From CAJCBL01 sp035298965 (GTDB lineage Bacteria > Verrucomicrobiota > Verrucomicrobiia > Opitutales > Opitutaceae), in contig DATGXO010000252.1 of the NCBI GenBank assembly GCA_035298965.1, forward strand, positions 1 through 39,315: a DNA stretch of 39,315 nucleotides, written 5' to 3'. The notes beneath the pieces were generated by a model. The model did no database searches, was not told the origin of the DNA, and was given only the letters and a program-made list of their open reading frames with translations. Position 1 is the first letter of the stretch, and every line of letters begins with the position of its first letter. The translations under genes and the position numbers were made by a program. This document shows positions 1 to 5,980 of this stretch, piece by piece.

Positions 1-249
1 GTCGGGCTTGAGGCCCTCAAGGGCGTCGAGCCGGTCCACACGATTGCCGCCCGGCACAAGGTGCATCCGGTGCAGGTGAGTCAGTGGAAGAAAGAAGTGT
101 CGGAGCGCCTGCCCGAGGTATTTGGGCAGAAGGCCGACCGCGATGCCGCCGAGGCGATCCTGCGGGAGAAGGAGCTGTTCGAGGAGATCGGACGGCTGAA
201 GATGGAGCTGGAGTGGCTCAAAAAAAAAGTTGGCCCGTTTGGGGACTGA
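1..249 (+). CDS. IS3-family transposase OrfA, 5' part missing
   Basis: This is the DNA-binding subunit of an IS3-family transposase. Reading in frame from base 1 gives 82 residues to a TGA at 247-249. They include the end of a helix-turn-helix region (HPVQVSQWKKEV) and a leucine-rich coiled coil (ELFEEIGRLKMELEWLKKK) like that used for OrfA multimerisation. The true start lies left of the window. The frame overlaps orfB by 20 bases at a run of nine A (220-228), the usual place for programmed frameshifting in this family. Here orfB is in the +1 rather than the usual -1 frame relative to orfA. Confidence 0.85.
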   Translation, partial: VGLEALKGVEPVHTIAARHKVHPVQVSQWKKEVSERLPEVFGQKADRDAAEAILREKELFEEIGRLKMELEWLKKKVGPFGD

Positions 250-1090
250 AGCCCGTCGCGGCATGATCGAGCCCAAGCATCCCACGCTCTCGGTGGTCCG
301 GCAGTGCGAGCTGCTGGAACTGCCGCGGGCCAGCTATTACCGGAAGCCCGAGCCGGAGAACGACGAGAACCTCGAGTTGATGCGCGTCATCGACGAGACG
401 TATCTGGCGCATCCCTTTTTCGGTTCGCGGCAGATGCGCGACTGGCTGCGGCTGCAGGGCTATCGGGTCAACCGCAAGCGCGTGCAACGGCTGATGCGGC
501 AGCTCGGACTGGAGGCGATCTACCGCAAGCCCAACACCTCCGCGCCACATCCCGAGCACCGGGTCTATCCGTACCTCTTGAAGAAGCTGGTCATCGACCG
601 GCCCAACCAAGTCTGGGCCACCGACATCACCTATGTGCCGATCCAAGGCGGCTTCGCGTACCTGTGTGCCGTCATCGACTGGCACACCCGCCGTGTGCTC
701 GCCTGGGACCTGTCCAACACGCTCGACGCCACGTTCTGCGTGCAGGCCGTACGTCGGGCGATGGCCGAGTTCGGTACGCCGGAGATCTTCAACACCGACC
801 AAGGCTGCCAGTTCACTTCGGCCGAGTTCACCCAGCCGCTGTTGGCCGCCGGCGTGAAACTCTCGATGGACGGCAAGGGCCGCTGCCTGGACAACGTCTT
901 CGTCGAGCGGCTCTGGCGCACCGTCAAATACGAGGAGATCTACCTCAAGAGCTACACCTCGCTCATCGAGGCCCACGCCCAGCTCGACGCCTACTTCACC
1001 TTCTACAACGAGCAACGCCCGCACTCCCAACTCGGCCGACGCCCACCGGCCCACGTCTACCGTGACCTCCTCCAGCGCAAGGCCGCTTGA
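230..1090 (+). CDS. IS3-family transposase OrfB (DDE integrase core)
   Basis: This is the catalytic half of the IS3 transposase, which cuts and joins element ends as part of the OrfAB fusion. It shows an HTH_21-like N-terminal segment (FGSRQMRDWLRLQGYRVNRK) and then an rve integrase core. The catalytic triad is D132 (WATDITYV), D190 (FNTDQG) and E226 (FVERLW), with the D-E spacing of 35 residues typical of DD(35)E enzymes. The C-terminal YNEQRPHSQLGRRPPAHVY motif is also family-typical. The listed start is a TTG at 230 just after the A run. It is unlikely to be used alone, since the natural product is a frameshift fusion with OrfA. The core is full length and undamaged. Confidence 0.93.
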   Translation: MARLGTEARRGMIEPKHPTLSVVRQCELLELPRASYYRKPEPENDENLELMRVIDETYLAHPFFGSRQMRDWLRLQGYRVNRKRVQRLMRQLGLEAIYRKPNTSAPHPEHRVYPYLLKKLVIDRPNQVWATDITYVPIQGGFAYLCAVIDWHTRRVLAWDLSNTLDATFCVQAVRRAMAEFGTPEIFNTDQGCQFTSAEFTQPLLAAGVKLSMDGKGRCLDNVFVERLWRTVKYEEIYLKSYTSLIEAHAQLDAYFTFYNEQRPHSQLGRRPPAHVYRDLLQRKAA

Positions 1091-1244
1091 CCGGCGGGGA
1101 AGCTGCGCCTCCCCGTCCACCCCTCTGCTGAATCCGGGGAGGGGAAGGCGGACCTTCCCCTCGGACCCCATCCCTAAGTATTTACTTTTCCTGTTCGAAC
1201 CATAACTAACCAACCCGTCCCCGCTGTCTCACGTTCGGGGTCCA

Positions 1245-2297
1245 CCTCACTACGCGCTCGACCACGTCCGCCGCGAGGCCGACCGCCGTTTCCCGAAACA
1301 CAACACAGACGCCAAGCAGGCCAAAGACCACTGGACCTTCTGGCACGATTTTGCCGAGAAAAACCTCTTCGGCATCGAAATCAACGAGGAGCTGGCCCGC
1401 GTCGCCAAGATGAACATGATCATCCACGACGACGGCCACACCAACATCGTCGGCCACGATGGCCTCGACTTCTTTGTGCGGCCCAAGGACGCGGACGGCA
1501 AACCCAAGGGCGAAAATCGCCCCTACCTATACGACCGAAACGACAAGCTCCGCGCCGACAAGTTCGACCTCATCCTCACCAATCCCCCCTTCGGCTCCGT
1601 GGTGAAGCGCACCGAGAAAGGCGAGGGCTACCTGGAGCAGTTCGACCTGAGGAACTACATCGGAAAAAGCACCACCGGCACCGACAGCGACGAATCTGAG
1701 AAAAGCGAAAAGGACGCCAAGCGCGGCGCGAAGGCCGTGAAAGACCGCAGCAGCATCAAGACCGAGATCCTCTTCCTTGAGCGCGTTCATTCCTTCCTCA
1801 AGCCCGGCGCCGGGCGCACCGCCATCGTCCTGCCCGATGGCATCCTCACCAATTCCTCACTGCAAGGCGTGCGCGACTGGCTGCTCGCCCACTTCCAGCT
1901 TCTCGCCGTCGTCTCCCTCCCGCAGTTCGCCTTTGCTCACTACGACGCCGGGGTGAAAGCCAGCCTCGTTTTCCTCCGTCGCTTGGCTGACGGCGAGGCC
2001 GTGCGGGACACCGCCCCCATCTTCATGGCCCTCGCCGAAAACATCGGCTACGACGCCACCGGGCGGAAAACCTTCGCCATCACCGTCGAGCAGCCCGGCG
2101 AGGAAAAGACCGACGGCCAGCCCCGCATTGAGCGGCAAAGCTGCGACCTCTTCGACTTCCGCGTCTTCTACGAGTGGAGCACGGCCAACCCGAAGAAACC
2201 GCAGTGGAGCGAGCGCCACCGCGAAATCATACCCGACACCGGCCTCGTCGCCCAATGGCGCGAGTTTGAGAAAAACTCGGCACCTTTTTTCGCCTAA
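1245..2297 (+). pseudogene. hsdM: Type I restriction-modification methylase HsdM, 5' end lost to the IS
   Basis: HsdM is the N6-adenine methyltransferase subunit of a type I restriction-modification complex and works with HsdS. The visible part begins just after the SAM-binding motif I of the family (normally ...GSGGFL), at H-Y-A-L-D-H-V-R. It continues through FGIEINEELARVAKMNMIIH, the catalytic motif IV NPPF (DLILTNPPFGSVVK) and the FLKPGAGRTAIVLPDGIL segment. The frame is open back to an in-frame TAA at 1203-1205 inside IS sequence, and the first ATG is internal (1410). The N-terminal helical domain and motif I are therefore gone from this copy, which should be inactive unless supplied elsewhere. 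Five bases separate the stop from hsdS. Confidence 0.88.
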
Positions 2298-2302
2298 GCC
2301 CC

Positions 2303-3745
2303 GTGCCTGGTGCCGCTGCAACCGCGCAGCGTTTCGGCATCACACGGGGCGAATACGAAGGAAGGTTAGACGTGCCTTTCTACCTTCCGAAACACCGTGA
2401 ACTTGAGGTGCGAATGCACGCCTGCGGTTTTCCCGTCCATCGGGTCGGAAGTCGCGAGATTTCATCACAGGTTGTGGACGGCCCTTTCGGCTCCGATTTG
2501 AAAGTGAATGAGTATGTCCCGGAGGGTGTGCCACTGCTCCGCGTCTCAAATTGCCGAACGGGGCAGATTCAGGTGGACGACGAACTCGTTTTCATCGGCG
2601 AGGCGAAACATGAAGAGCTAATACGGAGTGAAGTGCTCCCCGGAGACGTTCTGCTCACAAAAGCCGGAGCAATCTTGGGTTACTCTGCCGTGTTTCCAAA
2701 AGAGCTGAAGAAGGGAAACATCACTTCTCATCTAGCTTCGATTCGGCCGGTCGAAGGAGTTGAGTCCCGATACTTGTCCGAGTTTTTGACGAGCCCGATT
2801 GGGATTCAGCAAATCTACCGTTGGGGCAACAAATCCACCCGGCCTGAGTTGAACACGGACGAAGTGCGAGCAATCGAGGTCGTCTTGCCGCCGCCAAAGA
2901 AACAAAAGGAACTCGTCGCCGCGATGGATGCGGCGCGGGCGGAGCGACGGGCGAAGCTAGCGAAGGCCGACGCACTGCTCGCCGGACTCGACGACTTCCT
3001 CCTCGCCACCCTCGGCCTCACCCCGCCCCCCAAAGACAACCGCAAAGTCTTCGCCGCCACGCTTGGGGCCGTGCGCGGGCGTGCAGACGCCGACTTTCAC
3101 TCACCGCGTTTCCGCACCATACGGGAAGGAATCGAAAAAGGGAAATTCGCCGCACAGCCGCTCGCTGTACTGTGCAGCCGATTTGAATCTGGTTTTGCAG
3201 CAGGCAAACAAGACCAAGCCTTCGACTACGATTGCGGCGTGCCGCACCTTCGTCCCCTCAATCTCAGCGCGGAGGGCGAGTTAAGTTTGGAGAATACGAA
3301 GTTCGTCCCCAAAAGCGCTGTTGGGCCGAATGACTATTGCGAGAAGAACGAGGTGCTTTTCAACAACACCAACTCGGCGGAAATGGTCGGCAAGAGCGAT
3401 GTCTTTGAACTAAGCGAGCCGTGCGCTTGCTCGAACCACATGACCCGCTTACGCACCGTGCCCGGCGTCAACCCGTTTTATCTGGCGGCAGTCTTCAATA
3501 TGTTCCGTCGGTTCGGCTACTTCAGCCTTCTGGCAACGAAGTTCAACAACCAGGCTGGCATCAACCTCGATACCCTGAAGCCGCTCCGTTTGCCCGCACC
3601 GCCGCCTGCGGTCCAAGAAACCATCGCCGCCGAAGCCCGCCGCCGCCGCGAGGAAGCCCGCCGCCTTCGAGCGGAAGCCGAAGCAGGCTGGCAGGCGGCG
3701 AAGCGTTGGTTTGAAGAACAACTCCTCGGCCCCGCCCAGCCATGA
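2303..3745 (+). CDS. hsdS: Type I restriction-modification specificity subunit HsdS
   Basis: HsdS recognises the two halves of the DNA target for a type I methylase/nuclease complex. The 480-residue protein has the expected two-repeat layout. Target recognition domain 1 spans roughly residues 10-195 (DVPFYLPKHRELEVR...). A helical spacer follows at 195-235 (KKQKELVAAMDAARAERRAKLAKAD), then domain 2 at about 255-435. The closing helix is Arg/Glu/Ala-rich (VQETIAAEARRRREEARRL). The start is a GTG at 2303, just after the hsdM stop, and is the only candidate before the first domain. The 3' end overlaps the next gene by ATGA, which suggests translational coupling. The gene appears intact although its methylase partner is truncated. 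Confidence 0.9.
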   Translation: MPGAAATAQRFGITRGEYEGRLDVPFYLPKHRELEVRMHACGFPVHRVGSREISSQVVDGPFGSDLKVNEYVPEGVPLLRVSNCRTGQIQVDDELVFIGEAKHEELIRSEVLPGDVLLTKAGAILGYSAVFPKELKKGNITSHLASIRPVEGVESRYLSEFLTSPIGIQQIYRWGNKSTRPELNTDEVRAIEVVLPPPKKQKELVAAMDAARAERRAKLAKADALLAGLDDFLLATLGLTPPPKDNRKVFAATLGAVRGRADADFHSPRFRTIREGIEKGKFAAQPLAVLCSRFESGFAAGKQDQAFDYDCGVPHLRPLNLSAEGELSLENTKFVPKSAVGPNDYCEKNEVLFNNTNSAEMVGKSDVFELSEPCACSNHMTRLRTVPGVNPFYLAAVFNMFRRFGYFSLLATKFNNQAGINLDTLKPLRLPAPPPAVQETIAAEARRRREEARRLRAEAEAGWQAAKRWFEEQLLGPAQP

Positions 3746-4935
3746 CCTTCGAGTTCATCATCACTCACCAGCCGCAGGAGGATGACCCCATCCATGATAT
3801 CCTGCGGCGGCGCTTGCGCGAGGTGCTGGAGGCCAACCTCAATGACGTGGAGGACGAAGCCCTTGCCCGTATGGTGCGCACCACCTTTGAGCGCCCGCAA
3901 CCCGATGCCGGCGATGGCATCCGCCGCGCCGTGCTAGGCTTTTCCCTCGACTTGCCGGGCGAAACCGCGTCCCTGCGAGACGTGGTGGACGAGTTCGCCG
4001 ATGCGCTGATGGCCGATCCCATCCAGCACGCCGTGAAGTGCGAAGACCCGCTCTTGCGTACCGAACTGGCGACCCGCGCCGAAGAACTCTTCACCCTAGA
4101 AATGAAGCTCCGCCGCGTGCTGAGCATCATCTACCTGCATGCCTACCCGGACACCGACCCCTACGAGCTGCTGCGCGAGGAAACCGTGCAGCCAATGGCA
4201 AGCGCGAAGCCGCAGATGGAGCAGATGAAGGCGGCGGCAGAAAACCAGTTTTTCCATCTCACCTTCGGCCAATACGTGGGCCTGAACCAGCGCCCGCCCT
4301 TCAAGGACAAGGACCTCATCACCCTGATTCGCGACCGCGCCACCTACGATGCCCTGCGCGATGAACTCGCCCGCCAGCCCGTGGAGCATGAGGACGACGC
4401 CGTTTTCCTCGCCAGCCTGCGCGAGCGCATGGATGCCGTCGAAAAAATGCGCAACGCCGTAGCCCACAACCGTCGGCCCTCAAAAAAGACAAACGAAGCC
4501 TATCTCAACGCGCTCCCCCTCGTAAATCAGGCACTCGAAGGTTACCTTGCTAATCTCTCAGCCGACTGGCGGGACTCTCTTGATGTTGGCGAATGGCCTT
4601 GGGACACGGCAACCCGGGAAGCCGTTGAACAAGCGATGGCATCCGCCGATTGGGACGACGAAACCCAAACCATCACGCTACACGACCGCGACGAACCACG
4701 TAGAGACAAGTTGGTTTCCAGTCGTGACGAACTGGTTAGCTATCTCGAAGACGTGGCGAGTTCCGCGTTCTACGCGAGCTGCTCGCGAGACGAGGGAGAA
4801 TACATTTCCGAATGCGATGAGAGCGGTGTCGTTGAGGGTGTCCTCTCGGCATATGAGGAACGGCTTTCGGAATTCTTTGCTGAAAGAGAAGAGGACGCTG
4901 CCGGTTCCCAGCCCACCCCGACCTCGCCAACCTGA
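3742..4935 (+). CDS. HEPN-like protein coupled to a type I R-M locus
   Basis: I do not recognise a named family for this 397-residue protein. A helical segment begins near residue 112 (RAEELFTLEMKLRRVLSIIY). It ends with a basic motif at residues 232-246 (MDAVEKMRNAVAHNRR) that contains R237 and H242 in an R-x4-H arrangement. That combination resembles HEPN domains, many of which are RNases in toxin-antitoxin, abortive-infection and anticodon-nuclease systems. The N-terminal 110 residues are acidic and unassigned. The C-terminal 120 residues are strongly acidic with many Asp-Glu pairs. The gene starts inside the hsdS stop (ATGA), so it belongs to the hsd operon. Its final residues (GSQPTPTSPT) abut a second hsdM remnant, so the C-terminus may be altered. 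HEPN assignment is an inference from the motif and helical pattern. Confidence 0.6.
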   Translation: MTFEFIITHQPQEDDPIHDILRRRLREVLEANLNDVEDEALARMVRTTFERPQPDAGDGIRRAVLGFSLDLPGETASLRDVVDEFADALMADPIQHAVKCEDPLLRTELATRAEELFTLEMKLRRVLSIIYLHAYPDTDPYELLREETVQPMASAKPQMEQMKAAAENQFFHLTFGQYVGLNQRPPFKDKDLITLIRDRATYDALRDELARQPVEHEDDAVFLASLRERMDAVEKMRNAVAHNRRPSKKTNEAYLNALPLVNQALEGYLANLSADWRDSLDVGEWPWDTATREAVEQAMASADWDDETQTITLHDRDEPRRDKLVSSRDELVSYLEDVASSAFYASCSRDEGEYISECDESGVVEGVLSAYEERLSEFFAEREEDAAGSQPTPTSPT

Positions 4936-4936
4936 G

Positions 4937-5065
4937 ATTCTCGCACGCATGAACATGCTGCTGCACGGGGTGAAGGACACCGAGTTCGAAATTTACCACG
5001 GCGACACGCTCACCAACGACTCGGACATACTGCGGGAGACTCCAAGAACACGTGAGAGGAGCTGA
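4937..5065 (+). pseudogene. Remnant of a second HsdM gene
   Basis: About 35 codons in frame 2 read LARMNMLLHGVKDTEF followed by EIYHGDTLTNDSDILRE. This is the segment following motif I in a type I methylase (usual form ARMNM-LHG...GDTL...D-LRE). After this the frame decays and stops at 5063-5065, before the NPPF motif. It covers the same region of HsdM as the truncated gene upstream (ARVAKMNMIIHDDG) but has a clearly different sequence. It therefore comes from another type I system rather than from duplication of that gene. It abuts the stop of the HEPN-like gene, which marks a recombination or deletion junction. Confidence 0.7.
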
Positions 5066-5099
5066 CCTGCCCAATTCGCGAAATCCAACCTCGCTCCCA

Positions 5100-5432
5100 A
5101 TGCCAACTACTGCCGCTTTTATCCGTGCCCTCAACGCACTGCCTCCGCCTTCACCCAAGATGCAGACGCTTCTGCGCACCCATGCAGCTGCGCCCAACCA
5201 AGTCTCAGATGCCCGCAACCTTGCGAAGGCCGCCGGCTACGAGAGTTGGCGCGGCATGAATCTCCAGTACGGCTTGCTTGGGAAACGCATCGCCAAGGAA
5301 CTTGGGGAGAAAGAGGAGAACCTTTCTCTGCTCGCCGAGCTCGTCCGCCCCAAGACCCTTTCAAACAAAGAATGGCTGGTGCTGATGAAACCTGCCTTTG
5401 CCAAGGCGGTAAGGGCTGCGAGTTGGTTCTAG
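5100..5432 (+). CDS. Small protein of unknown function in the defence island
   Basis: This 110-residue protein has a helix-turn-helix-like middle (VSDARNLAKAAGYESWRGMNLQYGLLGKRI) and a hydrophobic C-terminus ending in ASWF. The pattern of an N-terminal helix, then a 'new-gene' HTH with A-A-G-Y, then N-L-Q-Y-G-L-L-G, reads like a complete small domain rather than a fragment. I recall similar short proteins near restriction genes but cannot name a family. I choose the ATG at 5100 because the longer frame from 5052 adds low-complexity residues that overlap the hsdM remnant. It lies between that remnant and the repeats at the island edge, in the same direction as the hsd genes. No catalytic motif is visible. 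Confidence 0.55.
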   Translation: MPTTAAFIRALNALPPPSPKMQTLLRTHAAAPNQVSDARNLAKAAGYESWRGMNLQYGLLGKRIAKELGEKEENLSLLAELVRPKTLSNKEWLVLMKPAFAKAVRAASWF

Positions 5433-5546
5433 GTTACTCCGTAGGTTACACTTTGGGCCGCTGGCCCCGGTCAACGGTTTCATGCGGTGTCGCTCTATCG
5501 GGGGAAATCGGGAAGCCCGGAAAGTAACCCGGCGAGTAACCCGGTG
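5430..5546. repeat. Two inverted pairs of 12-bp tandem repeats at the island edge
   Basis: TAGGTTAC occurs at 5430-5437 and 5442-5449 with a 12-bp period. The reverse-oriented unit AGTAACCCGGCG/AGTAACCCGGTG follows directly in tandem at 5523-5534 and 5535-5546. The shared core is GGTTACT and its complement AGTAACC. Two tandem pairs in opposite orientation, about 75 bp apart and 120-240 bp from a tRNA junction, resemble arm-type binding sites of a tyrosine integrase. They could also be operator sites. No integrase gene is in the window, so the role is inferred. Confidence 0.6.
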
Positions 5547-5667
5547 GCCGTATTTCGGAGTTTTCGCGGGAACTCAACAGTTGTCAGGACTCACGGCCTT
5601 CTCGGTTTTCTCTCTTGGGATGAGTCTTGGTGTATCCTGAGAACTACTGCAAATGTATCCAGAAAAA
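5433..5667. other. Non-coding right edge of the island
   Basis: No plausible gene is seen here. The stretch holds most of the 12-bp GGTTAC/GTAACC repeats and then about 120 bases of lower GC than the surroundings, running up to the half tRNA. TGTATCC occurs twice (around 5630 and 5654) close to the junction. Confidence 0.5.
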
Positions 5668-5706
5668 TTAGAAAACCGTTGCTCTATCCAGCTGAGCTAC
5701 CCCCGC
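5668..5706 (-). tRNA. 5' half of a tRNA-Arg(UCU) gene, cut at the anticodon loop
   Basis: Read on the minus strand from 5706, the sequence gives an acceptor strand GCGGGGG, then U8-A9 and a canonical D arm (GCTCAGCTGGATAGAGC). The 5' anticodon strand ACGGT and the loop TTTCTAA with anticodon TCT follow. After loop position 38 (base 5668) the sequence turns into TTTTTCTGGATAC, which cannot pair with ACGGT. No T arm or 3' acceptor strand follows. The gene is therefore a half tRNA. Loss of identity exactly at the anticodon loop matches the crossover site used by many tRNA-targeting integrases. The 3' half, or a restored copy, would be expected at the other island end. Confidence 0.75.
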
Positions 5707-5980
5707 GGGGACACTCGGGGAGAATGAAAACCGGCGGGGCGCTGGCAAACCCGAAGCGGTCTGGGCCGTGATCCATCGCTTCGGTCCAGTGCGAGATTCG
5801 GTCAATCGTTGGACGGCGGTCGCGCTCGTCTCGTTCGCGGGGCATGCTTCCTTCGCGTCGCTTCCCGAGCGTCGTCCCGCTGGGCGCCGGCGCCGCGCGT
5901 GAACCCGTTCCTTGCAACGTGGCGGTGGCCTCGCCGCCTTTCCGTTGCCTCTCTTGCTCCACATCCCCTTTGCCAATTCC
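5707..5980. other. Spacer between the tRNA half and the GH115 gene
   Basis: It should contain the promoter of the minus-strand tRNA and of the plus-strand GH115 gene. I see no convincing -35/-10 pair, hairpin or small gene. An in-frame ATG at 5912 could extend the GH115 protein, but it would bury the signal peptide. Confidence 0.4.

Larger units (their letters stand above)
1..1244 (+). mobile_element. IS3-family insertion sequence, left end outside the window
   Basis: The element carries overlapping orfA and orfB typical of the IS3 family, followed by about 150 non-coding bases. The left end is cut off by the window edge. I place the right end near 1244, where the sequence changes from non-coding to in-frame hsdM codons (H-Y-A-L-D-H-V-R). 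The outermost bases read inward from the right as TGGACCCCGAACGTGAGACA, with the TG...CA terminus usual for IS3 elements. The exact end is inferred because the left inverted repeat is not visible. The insertion has removed the 5' part of the downstream methylase gene. Confidence 0.85.

Noticed and set aside
4547..4900. A gene in the alternative frame overlapping the HEPN-like gene
   Set aside because: The translation before 4937 has no pattern; only its last part, the hsdM remnant, matches a family.
5481..5520. A second tRNA fragment, suggested by GCTCTATC
   Set aside because: Only eight bases match the D arm; the flanks do not fit a tRNA.
5650..5706. A group I intron in the tRNA-Arg anticodon loop
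   Set aside because: Bacterial tRNA introns do sit near this position, but I found no 3' exon (ACCGT... T arm, acceptor strand) in the next several hundred bases and no group I core.
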